A stretch of DNA of 64,000 nt from Actinomycetota bacterium (GCA_004348925.1 RCMX01000001.1:73138-137137); one strand, 5' to 3'. Numbered from the stretch's first letter, positions 1 to 9,137 are shown. Translations and numbers: made by a program. The notes: generated by a model from the sequence alone, not told the origin.

Positions 1-157
1 CGGTGGCGTCTTTGCCGATGCCCATGGACATGACGCCTTTGATGCGCAGCAGACGGCCGGCATGCTTCGTCAGTACCTGCTCGGCGCTCTGCCGTTCGGA
101 ATCGCGGGGCGTGTCCCCGGCGAGGAGCTTCCTGAACCATTTCTGGAGGGCTGACAC
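1..157 (-). CDS. Small protein of unknown function, C-terminus cut by window edge
   Basis: Reading from a GTG at 157 leftwards gives an open frame of 52 codons that runs off the window. The GTG has a good ribosome binding site (GAGAGGAAG, about 6 nt upstream). The visible protein is basic at the N-terminus (starts MSALQKWFRKLL) and then reads LLRIKGVMSMGIGKDAT. That pattern recalls the short IPGVVGVGVG-type strands in some small secreted or trypsin-associated domains, but this is too little to name a family. It lies 85 nt downstream of the cytochrome gene on the same strand and may share its transcript. No membrane segment is visible in the part present. Confidence 0.5.
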   Translation of the reverse strand, partial: MSALQKWFRKLLAGDTPRDSERQSAEQVLTKHAGRLLRIKGVMSMGIGKDAT

Positions 158-242
158 GCGGGGCTTCCTCTCGAACGTCGCGGCGGCGGGAACGCTCTTG
201 CGACCGTAACGTAACCCGAAAGAATCGTCTACGGAACGAGCG

Positions 243-1055
243 TTAGTCCTCTTTCGGGGCGCCACCCTTGTGGCACTTCTCGCATGACGCTTCGGCGAAG
301 CCGTTTGGATGACAGTCTCCGCAGGGGAAGCTTCGGTAGCTGTGCTCCTCCATTCGAGGATGGCTGAAGACGGCGTCTTCAAACGGCGCCGATGGCTTGT
401 GGCACGACCTGCAGTCCGCGCCGAAGTGCTTTGCCGGCGGCCTATGGCACATAGCGCAGGACGCCTGTGCCATGTCGTGGCAGTTGGAGCACGAGACGGC
501 CGTGTGCCCGCCAAGGGCGGTATGGGCACCTGTCGCCGACAGCGACTCGCCGACCACGAGCGCGCCACCTTGCTGAGAGCCGGCCCGGAGGATTCCTGCC
601 TTGTCGAGAGCCGCGAATGTGATCGTGTGGCCTGCGCTCGCGTGACACTGCTGGCAGGCGAGTTTCTTCGCGTGCTCCGCATGCGTCAGACCGTTGCCGA
701 TGTCGACCTCCACTGTCTTATGACACGTGGTGCACCTGGCATCCGGGACTTCGACGGACAGCGAGGGGAACGTCGGCCTGGTCGTGAAGTGGTTCCATAC
801 TTCCTTGAGCGCAACGAACTTGTGCAGGAACTGGGCGGTCAGCCCGGGATCGACATGGCAGTCAACGCATGATACCTCGGTGTGGGTGCCGACAGCCCAT
901 GCATCGTAGTACGGCTGCATCTCGTGACAGACCTTGCAGAATGATGGCCGCTCGGTGTACACGAAGGTGCCCGCGACAAGCCCGATCGCGACGAGTCCCA
1001 CAACGAGCCAGATCAGTAGTCGTGCGGCAAGGGTGCGGCGCGGCTTCTCGGACAT
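243..1055 (-). CDS. NapC/NirT-type membrane-anchored nine-heme cytochrome c
   Basis: Electron-transfer cytochrome, probably anchored outside the membrane and passing electrons from menaquinol to a periplasmic or extracellular acceptor. The 270-residue protein has an uncleaved N-terminal signal anchor (about residues 11-33). It then has nine CXXCH heme motifs: CKVCH at 40-44, CVDCH, CTTCH, CQQCH, CSNCH, CAMCH, CRSCH, CGDCH and CEKCH. The region after the anchor (ERPSFCKVCHEMQPYYDAW) is typical of the NapC/NrfH family. Those proteins usually carry four or five hemes in about 200 residues, so the C-terminal half looks like an added multiheme array. The start ATG at 1055 has a G-rich ribosome binding site. 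No partner reductase is nearby, so the acceptor cannot be told. Confidence 0.88.
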   Translation of the reverse strand: MSEKPRRTLAARLLIWLVVGLVAIGLVAGTFVYTERPSFCKVCHEMQPYYDAWAVGTHTEVSCVDCHVDPGLTAQFLHKFVALKEVWNHFTTRPTFPSLSVEVPDARCTTCHKTVEVDIGNGLTHAEHAKKLACQQCHASAGHTITFAALDKAGILRAGSQQGGALVVGESLSATGAHTALGGHTAVSCSNCHDMAQASCAMCHRPPAKHFGADCRSCHKPSAPFEDAVFSHPRMEEHSYRSFPCGDCHPNGFAEASCEKCHKGGAPKED

Positions 1056-1119
1056 CGTGCCCCCCGGTCGACGGATACGCTTTCCAGTTCATACCACTTC
1101 AGAACGGGAAATCACGCGC

Positions 1120-1362
1120 CTACTGGACGGTTCCCAGGCTCCGGCCCCAGCCGTGTGCCGTGATGGCCGAGTTGAGCTGATCGCAGAGGCGATCACGTGA
1201 GTACGTCCCGGGCGGCAGGAGCGCGACGACAGCAAGGACGTCGCTCGCGATATCGGCCAGCTCGGCGCGTACGATGAACTCGAGTCTCGGCACCCGGCGC
1301 CGCTCGGCGAAGAGCGTGTCGATGAGTCTCTGCAGCGCTGCGTGGTCCTCGATTGAATGCAT
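1120..1362 (-). CDS. Hypothetical 80-residue protein downstream of thrC
   Basis: An open frame of 80 codons starting MHSIEDHAALQRL. The same frame stays open far upstream antisense-style through thrC, so openness alone is weak evidence. The short segment does read like a soluble alpha-helical protein with balanced charged and hydrophobic residues. It ends before the cytochrome start and begins 45 nt after the thrC stop on the same strand, so it could be the last gene of a thrC transcript. The ribosome binding site is poor (CCCAGG about 20 nt upstream). I do not recognise a family. Confidence 0.5.
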   Translation of the reverse strand: MHSIEDHAALQRLIDTLFAERRRVPRLEFIVRAELADIASDVLAVVALLPPGTYSRDRLCDQLNSAITAHGWGRSLGTVQ

Positions 1363-1406
1363 GGACGCATGATAGCCGACCTGGGAGGCGGCGCGTAGGG
1401 ATTCGG

Positions 1407-2942
1407 CTAGCCGAGCCACCCTCGGACCGCGTTCTCGACGCCGTCCTTGCCCGCGTCGACGACGGCGGTGAAGCGCTGCTCCGCAGCATCGAGCTCTGCG
1501 AGTGCACGGGGTACGCATGCGTTCCCGGCAAGCTCCTGCACGCGGCCGAGCAACTCCACGCCCGAGAGCTTGGCGGCATCTTCCGGGAGCGGGTCGTCGT
1601 ACAGCAGCCCGGTGAGCGCCTTGAAGACGTCGCCGCCGAACTTCGCCCAGTGCGCGGTGGAGACCACGAGCACCGGGTTCGCGTCGCGCAGCCTCTCGGC
1701 CACCTCCCATGCGACCGCGGTGTGCGGGTCCATGAGGTAGCCGGTCTCGTCGTAGACGCGCGCGATCACGCCGAGCGACTCGTCGTTGCTGACCCAGTCG
1801 CCGATGAAGTGCTCGCGCATGAGGCGGAACGTCTCGCGGTCCACCTGGAAGCGGCCCTCGGCGGAAAGCGACGCCATCCACTCGCGAACGCGCTCGGCGC
1901 CAGCGAGTTCGAAGAGCAGGCGCTCGAGATTGGAGCTGATGAGGATGTCCATGCTCGGGCTTGGCGTGGTGACGAACCGCCGCGCCGAGATATCGTACGT
2001 GCCGGTCGCGATGAAGTCGGCGAGCACGTTGTTCTCGTTGCTCGCGCACAGCAGCTTGCCGAGCGGCACGCCCATGCGCTTCGCGTAGTACGCCCCGAGG
2101 ATGTTGCCGAAGTTGCCGGTGGGGACGCAGACGTCGATCTCGTCTCCGGCCGTCACGCCGCCGCTTGCGACCATGTCGGCATACGCGCTCACGTAGTAGG
2201 CGATCTGTGGCAGCAGGCGACCCCAGTTGATCGAGTTCGCCGAGGAGAGCCTGAGGCCGTGCTTCTCGTGGAGTTCGGTGTTGAACGCCTCGTCGTTGAA
2301 GGCGGCCTTCACGGCGTTCTGGCAGTCGTCGAAGTTGCCGCGCACGCCGAAGACGCTCACGTTCTCGCCGCGCTGCGTCACCATCTGCTTGCGCTGGATG
2401 TCCGAGACGCCCTCGGCGGGGTAGAAGACGACGATGCGCGTGTGGTCGCGGTCGGCGAAGCCCTCAAGGGCGGCTTTGCCGGTGTCGCCGGAGGTCGCCA
2501 CCAGCACCAGGTAGTCGTCGGTGAGCTCGCCTCGGCTCTGCTTGAGCGCGATGCCCTCCGAGAAGAACACGGGCATGCACTGCAGCGCCATGTCCTTGAA
2601 CGCCGAGGTGGGGCCGTGCCAGAGCTCGAGCACATGCATCCCGGCAATGACTTCCTCGATCGGTGCGATGCGAGGGTCGTCGAAGTTCTCGCCGTACGAT
2701 AGTCGCATCAGCTCGCCGATCCGCTCGGCGGGAAGGTCGACGCCGAAACGCTCGAAGATGACCGCGGCACGCTTCCAGTACGGCATGTCGGCGAGCGCGA
2801 GCACTTCGGCGAGCGTGAAGGTCGGCAGGTCCTCGGGCACGTAGAGCCCGCCGCCGAGCGCGATCCCCTTCACGACGGCGTCGGTGAACGCGGGCCGCGT
2901 GGTGTCGAGCCTTCTGGTGTCCCGGTAGCGTCTGGTTTCCAT
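1407..2942 (-). CDS. thrC: Threonine synthase
   Basis: PLP enzyme converting O-phosphohomoserine to threonine in the cytoplasm. It competes for the homoserine branch that also feeds MetX further along the window. The 511-residue length and the N-terminal pattern (METRRYRDTRR, then ALGGGLYVPEDLP) match the long bacterial/yeast-type enzyme. The PLP lysine is K116 in GPTSAFKDMALQ, followed by the phosphate-binding VATSGDTGKAA. VPTGNFGNILGAYYAKRMG is also characteristic. Transcribed leftwards; the next gene, on the plus strand, starts 65 bp away, so the two diverge from a very short shared region. Confidence 0.96.
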   Translation of the reverse strand: METRRYRDTRRLDTTRPAFTDAVVKGIALGGGLYVPEDLPTFTLAEVLALADMPYWKRAAVIFERFGVDLPAERIGELMRLSYGENFDDPRIAPIEEVIAGMHVLELWHGPTSAFKDMALQCMPVFFSEGIALKQSRGELTDDYLVLVATSGDTGKAALEGFADRDHTRIVVFYPAEGVSDIQRKQMVTQRGENVSVFGVRGNFDDCQNAVKAAFNDEAFNTELHEKHGLRLSSANSINWGRLLPQIAYYVSAYADMVASGGVTAGDEIDVCVPTGNFGNILGAYYAKRMGVPLGKLLCASNENNVLADFIATGTYDISARRFVTTPSPSMDILISSNLERLLFELAGAERVREWMASLSAEGRFQVDRETFRLMREHFIGDWVSNDESLGVIARVYDETGYLMDPHTAVAWEVAERLRDANPVLVVSTAHWAKFGGDVFKALTGLLYDDPLPEDAAKLSGVELLGRVQELAGNACVPRALAELDAAEQRFTAVVDAGKDGVENAVRGWLG

Positions 2943-3007
2943 GCGTGCATGGTAGCAGAGGAGCGTCGATGTGGGAGAATCCGAGACACCCGAAAGGAGA
3001 GGACCCG

Positions 3008-3781
3008 ATGCAGCAGTTCGCGACGTTCATCCCTGGCGAAGGCCCGCTTGTGGCAGTCGCGCTGCACGCCGGGCACGACCTTCGCCCGGAGCTTGTGGGA
3101 CTGTCGTTGCTCACGGATCTCGAGCGCTTGCGCGAGGAAGACCCACACACCGCCGAGTGGAGCGCATGCGCGCCTACGCGCGTGATCGTGAACCGTTCGC
3201 GCTTCGAGGTGGACTGCAACCGTCCGCGCGAGCGTGCGGTGTACCGCATTCCCGAGGACGCCTGGGGGCTCCCGCTGTGGCGCGAGCCGCTGACTGAAGC
3301 CGCGATCGAGGAGTCGCTCCGCGAATATGACGCGCTCTACGAGCGCATGCACCGGCTCCTCTCGGGCATCATCGCCCGGCACGGCGCGGCGCTCGTGCTG
3401 GATCTGCATGCGTACAACCATCGCCGCGACGGTGCGGATGCGTTGCCGGCCCCGCAGGCCGAGAACCCGGATGTCAACCTCGGCACCGGGCACCTCGATC
3501 ACGTTCGGTGGAGGCGCGTGGCAGATACGTTCCGGAGCGGATTCGCCGGGGCGATGCCGGACGCCGATGTCCGTGAGAACGTGAAATTCCGTGGTGGTCA
3601 TCTCGCGCACTGGTGCTCACAAACGTTCGGAAGCGCTGTCTGTCTGCTCGCGATCGAGTTCAAGAAGACGTACATGGACGAGTGGTCCGGGGAGCTCGAC
3701 ACCGCGGCCTGTGCGCGCATCAGCACCGCGCTCGAAGGTGTGGTTCCCCGTGTCGAAGAGGCGTTTCTCGCTCACGTGTGA
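3008..3781 (+). CDS. N-formylglutamate amidohydrolase family protein
   Basis: Member of the zinc-dependent FGase fold (HutG-like, distantly related to zinc carboxypeptidases). The protein is 257 residues when started at the ATG at 3008, which has a strong AAAGGAGAGG site; an upstream in-frame ATG at 2945 has none. Visible family features are VALHAGHDLRPEL near the N-terminus, NRSRFEVDCNRPRE, and VLDLHAYNHRRDG. Together these supply His/Glu/Asp ligands. It is followed 114 nt later by an ATP-grasp ligase. FGase-like and glutathione-synthetase-like genes are often adjacent in bacteria without histidine-degradation genes, so the true substrate is probably not N-formylglutamate. The pathway is unknown. 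Confidence 0.82.
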   Translation: MQQFATFIPGEGPLVAVALHAGHDLRPELVGLSLLTDLERLREEDPHTAEWSACAPTRVIVNRSRFEVDCNRPRERAVYRIPEDAWGLPLWREPLTEAAIEESLREYDALYERMHRLLSGIIARHGAALVLDLHAYNHRRDGADALPAPQAENPDVNLGTGHLDHVRWRRVADTFRSGFAGAMPDADVRENVKFRGGHLAHWCSQTFGSAVCLLAIEFKKTYMDEWSGELDTAACARISTALEGVVPRVEEAFLAHV

Positions 3782-3895
3782 GCCGCAGTTCACAGCGGCG
3801 TTCGATTCTTTGTGTCCTTGCGGTGAAATGCCTTGTCAGCGCCGGTTTCGGTGGCTAGTCTTGAGCGGCTGCAAATCCACCGTAGAAACGCGAGG

Positions 3896-4948
3896 ATGCC
3901 CGTGCGCATCGGCTTCATGGTCAACGACATCGCGACAGAAGAGGCGGGGTACACCACCACGCGCCTGGCGGTCGCCGCTATCAACCGCGGTCATGAGGCG
4001 TGGGTCATGTCCGCCGGTGACTTCGCTTACGACCCTGATGAGAAGATCAAGGCGCGCGCCCGTCACGCGCCCGGTCGGAAGTACGCCTCCGGCTCGGCGT
4101 ACCTTGCCGGCCTACGCGGTCCGAAGGCTCGCGTGGAACGCATCACCGTCGACGACCTCGATGTGCTCATGCTGCGCAGCAATCCCGCCGAGGAGGTCGG
4201 CGCGCGTCCGTGGGCGCAGAGCGCCGGAATCGAATTCGGCCGCATCGCGATGCGCAACGGGGTCATCGTGTTGAACGATCCGAACGGCCTGGCAAAGGCG
4301 ATGAACAAGATGTACTTCCAGCTCTTCCCCGAGGAGGTCCGTCCGCGCACGCTCATCACACGCGATCGCGACGAGATCAAGTCGTTCGTAAAGGAGCAGG
4401 ACGGCAGGGCGGTGCTCAAGCCGCTCCAGGGCTCCGGCGGCAGCGGTGTCTTCATGGTTGACCACGCATCCAACAAGAACCTCAACCAGATGGTGGAGGC
4501 GCTGACGCGTGACGGCTACGTCATCTGCCAGGAGTACCTTGAAGCCGCCGAGGAAGGCGACACGCGGCTGTTCATGATGAACGGGCAGCCGCTGCGCTAC
4601 AAAGGCAAGTACGCGGCGTTCCGGCGGGTGCGCCAGGGCGACGATATCCGCAGCAACGTGCACGCTGGAGGCACCATCGCGCAGGCGTGTATCTCGGAGG
4701 CGCATCTTCGTATCGCCGAGATCGTCAGGCCGAAGATCGTGGCAGACGGCATGTTCCTCGTCGGACTCGACATCGTCGGAAACAAGCTGATGGAGATCAA
4801 CGTCTTCTCACCTGGCGGCCTTGGCAGCGCCCAGAAGTTCGAGAAAGTGAACTTCGCCAACGGCGTGCTTGACGCGCTCGAACGCAAGGTGGAATACGCG
4901 GTGCACTACCGCCGCAACTTCAGCAACATTCAGATGGCGACGCTGTAG
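3896..4948 (+). CDS. Glutathione-synthetase/RimK-like ATP-grasp ligase
   Basis: ATP-dependent carboxylate-amine ligase, 350 residues from the ATG at 3896. A GTG at 3902 fits the GAGG ribosome site better and may be the true start. The N-terminal pre-ATP-grasp domain (RIGFMVNDI, then DVLMLRSNPAEE) resembles glutathione synthetase. The ATP-grasp body shows AVLKPLQGSGGSGVFMV (glycine-rich loop), ICQEYLEAAEEGDTRL, LRRVRQ-type basic residues, and GLDIVGNKLMEINVFSPGG with metal-binding E and N. The last motif is close to GshB. No gamma-glutamylcysteine ligase is in the window and the upstream neighbour is an FGase-like hydrolase. A peptide-like or glutamate-tailed product is as likely as glutathione. 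Confidence 0.85.
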   Translation: MPVRIGFMVNDIATEEAGYTTTRLAVAAINRGHEAWVMSAGDFAYDPDEKIKARARHAPGRKYASGSAYLAGLRGPKARVERITVDDLDVLMLRSNPAEEVGARPWAQSAGIEFGRIAMRNGVIVLNDPNGLAKAMNKMYFQLFPEEVRPRTLITRDRDEIKSFVKEQDGRAVLKPLQGSGGSGVFMVDHASNKNLNQMVEALTRDGYVICQEYLEAAEEGDTRLFMMNGQPLRYKGKYAAFRRVRQGDDIRSNVHAGGTIAQACISEAHLRIAEIVRPKIVADGMFLVGLDIVGNKLMEINVFSPGGLGSAQKFEKVNFANGVLDALERKVEYAVHYRRNFSNIQMATL

Positions 4949-5031
4949 CGCTGCACCGGCTCTCCGCGTTGCGGTATCCTGGCTACCTGCAATGACCTGC
5001 ACGACCATGCCGCTGCGCGAGGGAGTCGCCC

Positions 5032-6432
5032 GTGACCGCGACAATCAGAGAAGCCGCCCGCAGACTGCGAGGATTCCATGCGAGGGTGCGTGAGGGCTCT
5101 GCCGAGTTCCTTCACCTCGAGGTTTCCGGCTCGGTCGTACTGCTCATCGCGACCATCGCGGCCCTCGTACTGGCGAACTCGATCTGGCACGAAGCGTTCA
5201 CGGAATTCTGGCATACGGAGATCGGCATCACGTTCGGCCACTTCGAGTTCCAGCAGTCTGCACTCCACTGGATCGATGACGGCCTCATGGCCCTCTTCTT
5301 CTTCGTCGTCGGTCTTGAGATCAAGCGAGAGATACTCGTGGGTGAGCTTTCGACGCTTCGCAAAGCGACGCTACCCATCGTTGCAGCGATCGGCGGCATG
5401 CTTGGCCCGGCGGTCATCTACGCGCTGATCAACCGTGGCGGTGCCGGCGCCGGCGGATGGGGCATCCCGATGGCGACGGACATTGCCTTCGCGCTCGGCG
5501 TGCTGGCGTTGCTCGGCAGCAGGATCCCAACCAGCCTGAAGGTGTTCCTTTCGGCGCTAGCCATCGCGGACGACGTCGGCGCGATCCTCGTGATCGCGGT
5601 CTTCTACACGTCGCAGATCTTCTGGGGTTGGCTGCTGGTCGGACTCGCGTTGCTGCTCGTGCTGGTGTTGCTGAACGTCATGCGGGTGGAGTCACCGCTG
5701 CCGTACGCCGTCGTCGGTGGCGTCGTGTGGTTCTGCTTCCTGAACTCGGGCATCCATGCGACGATCGCCGGTGTGCTCGTGGCGCTCACGATCCCGGCAA
5801 GCTCTCGTATGCAGCCGATGGTGTTCGTGGAGTGGGCGCGCCGCAAGATCGATGAGATTGCTGCGATGGATGTGCCCGGCGATCACGTGCTGCAGACTCC
5901 CGACCAGCAGCATTGTGCACAGGAGATCCAGGCGCAGGCGCGGTGGATCCAGGCACCGCTGCAGCGCATGGAACACTCGCTGCTGCCGCTGTCGACATTC
6001 GTGATCCTGCCGCTGTTCGCGCTGGCGAATGCCGGCGTGGTGCTCGTCGGCCTCGACATTCCCGGGCTGATCCTCGAGCCGGTGTCGCTCGGTGTCTTCT
6101 TCGGCCTCGTGCTCGGGAAGCAGCTTGGTATCACCGGCGCGGCGTGGCTGGCCATCCGGCTGAAGCTGGCCGAGCTACCGAAGGGCGTGACGTGGAGGCA
6201 CATCTACGGGGTCGGTTGGCTCGGCGGCATCGGCTTCACGATGTCACTCTTCATCAGCGGGCTCGCGTTTCGGAGCGGCATCCTGCAGTCGGAAGCGAAG
6301 CTTGCGATCCTGGTCACGTCGGTGGTCGCGGGCCTTGGCGGCTACATGATCCTGCGAGGAGCACCGCGGGTCGATGCATCACTGCTGGACGATGATCTCA
6401 CCGGTGAGATCGATCCATCGGAAGCCGCGTAG
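5032..6432 (+). CDS. nhaA: Na+/H+ antiporter NhaA
   Basis: Inner-membrane antiporter exporting sodium in exchange for protons. The 466-residue product starts at a GTG. Diagnostic segments are DDGLMALFFFVVGLEIKRE, the MATDIAFALGVLALLGSRIP helix, and ALAIADDVGAILVIAVFY with the paired aspartates that bind the ion. GVGWLGGIGFTMSLFI lies near the end. It is about 75 residues longer than the E. coli protein. The extra length is a loop around residues 250-310 rich in charged residues, plus an acidic C-terminal tail. It stands alone; the next gene is convergent and ends 9 nt after its stop. Confidence 0.96.
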   Translation: MTATIREAARRLRGFHARVREGSAEFLHLEVSGSVVLLIATIAALVLANSIWHEAFTEFWHTEIGITFGHFEFQQSALHWIDDGLMALFFFVVGLEIKREILVGELSTLRKATLPIVAAIGGMLGPAVIYALINRGGAGAGGWGIPMATDIAFALGVLALLGSRIPTSLKVFLSALAIADDVGAILVIAVFYTSQIFWGWLLVGLALLLVLVLLNVMRVESPLPYAVVGGVVWFCFLNSGIHATIAGVLVALTIPASSRMQPMVFVEWARRKIDEIAAMDVPGDHVLQTPDQQHCAQEIQAQARWIQAPLQRMEHSLLPLSTFVILPLFALANAGVVLVGLDIPGLILEPVSLGVFFGLVLGKQLGITGAAWLAIRLKLAELPKGVTWRHIYGVGWLGGIGFTMSLFISGLAFRSGILQSEAKLAILVTSVVAGLGGYMILRGAPRVDASLLDDDLTGEIDPSEAA

Positions 6433-6441
6433 ACTGACGGG

Positions 6442-8439
6442 TCACCCCGCGCCCTGATTGCCCTTCACCGGCAGCCGCAGCTCCACGGCGGCACCGCTTT
6501 CGGTCGTCACCGTCGCGAACGTTCCTCCGTGTCGTTCTGCGCGATTGCGCATGCTACGCAGGCCCATGTGCTCCTCGGGCAGCGCGTCCACGTCCTTCAC
6601 GGCCATACCGGAACCGTCATCTGCGACGCGCACGACGAGCGTGTCGTCCTCGACTCCGACGGTCGCCACGACGCGGGTTGCCCCGCCGTGCTCGACCGAG
6701 TTGTTGATCGCTTCCTCGAGCACGCACTGCAGGTCCCAGCCGGTCTGTGCGGAAAGCACAGGAATCGCATCCGCTACCTGCAGGTCTACTACCACGCCGA
6801 GGCGCGCGGCTTGCTCGCGTGCGACGGACTCCAGTTGGGACCGTAGCGGATCGGTGCCGGCGAGCGATGCCGTCCGTTGCCGTGCATCGCCGAGGATGTC
6901 CTGCAGGTCGGTCACCGTGTCGCGAATATCGTCGGCGACTTGCTCGAGCGATCTGCCGACCTCCGAAGAGAGTGCCTCGCCGGTGATCTCTACGCGCTTT
7001 GAGAGTGCCGAGAGGCGGTTGTACACCTTGTCGTGCGCGTCTTGCTGTACGCGCTCCATCTCTTCGAGCACCAGAAGCTGCGTGATGCGTCGGCGTTCCA
7101 TCAAGAACGCTGCGGGCGATGCCACGAGTGCCATCGCAAGCAGCACCGCTGCGCCGCCGAGGAACTGCGCCTGCCGCAGCGCAAGGAAGACCTGAACCTG
7201 CTGCCAGAACCGGCCCGAGGGTGTAAGGTCTTGCGAGCTGTATGCGGTAGGGGAGTCGTGCATCGTGGCCAGGACCACGAGGGTTTGCGGCGGGGTCACG
7301 GGGGAGGTGGTGAAGTCGACCACGCCCATCGCCGCTTGCGCGGTGTTGCCGTTCGCGAGCGACGTCATCATCCAGGTCGCGCCGTCTTCGTATTGCGATG
7401 CCTCGGCCGGCAGCTTCTCGGGCGAACCATAGTACGAGCTCCCGCGACTGGCCGGGGGCGGCCAGACCGTGTTGCCGAGGCCGGCCGTCTTCTCGGCGGT
7501 GGAGCCGGCCGGGATGCGCAGGGTTATCAGGCGCATCGAAAGGGGGCCTGCGACGAAGACGTTGCAGTTGTACTTCCGCGCGACCTCGTCCAGGCGCTCC
7601 CGGTACGTGGGCGCCTGGGGATCGATGGTGAAGAACGTGCGGTCAGCGCTGATGTCGGTACCGGGCATCGGCTGGGTGTCGGCCATGATGTCGGGCGTCG
7701 TGACCCAGACGTAGAAGTACGGTACCCGTCCAGGCGAGCGGACGCCCTCGAAGATCGCGCGCGCCTCGCCACCCGTTCCTGTCGTCTGATCGAAGTTGCC
7801 CGGGAATGGTGCATGCGCGGTGTAGGACTGGCGATTCTGCATCCAAGGTATCAGCCACGGGTCAGCGACGAGGGTCTCGATGTCGTACTGCGGACCACCC
7901 CCAAGTGGCGGGTATTGCGAGCGAATCTCGCTCGGTGTGGGGAGCAAATCGGGTCGGGGCACGCTGCTGGCGACGAGCGACGGCGCAGGCGGGTCGGGCA
8001 GGAAGTAGACGTATACCCGTGCGTCGAATCGTTTTTCGAATTCTCGCGCCGAGGCGAAGACAGGGTTGTCTGCAGGCCACCCTGGATCTACCGGCTCGCC
8101 GCTTGCCGAGAAGAGCTCGGACGCCTTGGAGCCCGTTGCATCGAGGACGTCTTGCGTCATCGTCTGGAAACTGTCACTCAGGGATGCTTCGGTCCGGCCA
8201 TACTTCGCGTACGCGCGGTCGGCCGCGAGCCACTGCTCGGCCGCTGTCTTCTCGTCATACCCTTCGATGGGCGCCTCGCCTGATGCCTGCGCTATCGCCT
8301 GGTACTCGCGTACCGTGTCGATCTGGGCGCGGAGCCCGGTCGGCACCGCCAGCCAGACGAACGTCAGCAGCATGCCGGCGACGAGCGGAGAGAATTGCAG
8401 CACGCGGATGTACCAGCGTGTCTTGATCGCGACCTTCAT
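6442..8439 (-). CDS. Sensor histidine kinase, NarL/HisKA_3 class, large extracytoplasmic domain
   Basis: Two-component sensor of 665 residues. A membrane helix (about 13-32) is followed by an extracytoplasmic region of roughly 360 residues with no family I recognise. A second helix (about QFLGGAAVLLAMALVASPAAFL) leads into the cytoplasmic kinase. The dimerization/phosphoacceptor motif is DAHDKVYNRLSAL (His followed by Asp, as in HisKA_3). The ATPase domain shows CVLEEAINNSVEHGG (N box), VADDGSGM (G1) and HMGLRSMRNRAERHGG. The start overlaps the stop of its response regulator by 4 nt (ATGA), so the two are translationally coupled. The unusually large sensor region suggests a small-molecule or envelope signal. 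Confidence 0.9.
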   Translation of the reverse strand: MKVAIKTRWYIRVLQFSPLVAGMLLTFVWLAVPTGLRAQIDTVREYQAIAQASGEAPIEGYDEKTAAEQWLAADRAYAKYGRTEASLSDSFQTMTQDVLDATGSKASELFSASGEPVDPGWPADNPVFASAREFEKRFDARVYVYFLPDPPAPSLVASSVPRPDLLPTPSEIRSQYPPLGGGPQYDIETLVADPWLIPWMQNRQSYTAHAPFPGNFDQTTGTGGEARAIFEGVRSPGRVPYFYVWVTTPDIMADTQPMPGTDISADRTFFTIDPQAPTYRERLDEVARKYNCNVFVAGPLSMRLITLRIPAGSTAEKTAGLGNTVWPPPASRGSSYYGSPEKLPAEASQYEDGATWMMTSLANGNTAQAAMGVVDFTTSPVTPPQTLVVLATMHDSPTAYSSQDLTPSGRFWQQVQVFLALRQAQFLGGAAVLLAMALVASPAAFLMERRRITQLLVLEEMERVQQDAHDKVYNRLSALSKRVEITGEALSSEVGRSLEQVADDIRDTVTDLQDILGDARQRTASLAGTDPLRSQLESVAREQAARLGVVVDLQVADAIPVLSAQTGWDLQCVLEEAINNSVEHGGATRVVATVGVEDDTLVVRVADDGSGMAVKDVDALPEEHMGLRSMRNRAERHGGTFATVTTESGAAVELRLPVKGNQGAG

Positions 8440-9137
8440 CGTGCGCTCCTGCTTCGGGCCACGAGACGCTTGTACGCTTCTTGCCGTGTGCCGGCGCCCA
8501 GCACCTGGTACGCGGTCTTGATGCGCGAGTTCACCGTGTTGACGCTGAGCATCAGCTCATCGGCTATCTCCTTGGCCGACATCCCGCAGAAGCAGTAGAG
8601 GTAGAGCGTCTTCCGGATCGATTCGGTGAGGTCTCGGAACTCGGGCTCTGCCGGAAGCACCTCGGTCACGTAGTCGCCCAGGTCTGTCAGCGTGCCGAGC
8701 AGTTCGTCGGCGATCGAGCGGGTGAGCACGAAGCGGCCTTCGGCGGCACGCGCGATCGCATCGGCGATGCCGGCGGTGGATTCGTTCTTCCATACGTAGC
8801 CATCTGCGCCGGCCTTCACGGCGGCGACAACGGTTGCCGGCTCGTCTGACACGGAAGTCATCAGGATGCGGCACGCGGGGCACGCGAGCTTGAGGTCGGG
8901 GATGGCCTCGATGCCGCCCGTCGCATCCTTTCCGAGGCGTACGTCGAGCAAGATCACCTCGGGATTCGGCTCATGGTGCTTCGCGGCTGCGTCGAGGAAC
9001 GCGCTTGCTTCCGCGGCACTGCCGACTGCTTCAAGCACCCGGGTACGCGCATCGCGGGCGACGAGCGCGCGAAGCGCTTCTCGGGCATAGTAGTCGTCGT
9101 CGACGATCAGCACGCGTACCGGAGCGTTGCTCGGCAT
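8436..9137 (-). CDS. NarL/LuxR-family response regulator
   Basis: DNA-binding response regulator, 233 residues from the ATG at 9137, which has a GAGGGGGAG ribosome site. The receiver domain (about 1-130) has VLIVDDDYYAREAL with the acidic pair, the phosphoacceptor Asp in VILLDVRLG, the Thr/Ser switch in ILMTSVSDEP and the Lys in VWKNES. The C-terminal LuxR helix-turn-helix (about 165-230) reads MSAKEIADELMLSVNTVNSRIK. A linker of about 30 residues separates them. It is the first gene of the pair with the kinase. The DNA target is unknown; the closest divergent gene is the phosphoglycerate mutase at 9286. Confidence 0.92.
   Translation of the reverse strand: MPSNAPVRVLIVDDDYYAREALRALVARDARTRVLEAVGSAAEASAFLDAAAKHHEPNPEVILLDVRLGKDATGGIEAIPDLKLACPACRILMTSVSDEPATVVAAVKAGADGYVWKNESTAGIADAIARAAEGRFVLTRSIADELLGTLTDLGDYVTEVLPAEPEFRDLTESIRKTLYLYCFCGMSAKEIADELMLSVNTVNSRIKTAYQVLGAGTRQEAYKRLVARSRSAR

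Noticed and set aside
1353-2702. Plus-strand open frame of about 450 codons opposite thrC
   Set aside because: It is antisense to a well-supported gene. Its composition (Arg, Ala, His and Val rich) is what high-GC coding DNA gives on the opposite strand, and it shows no family motif.
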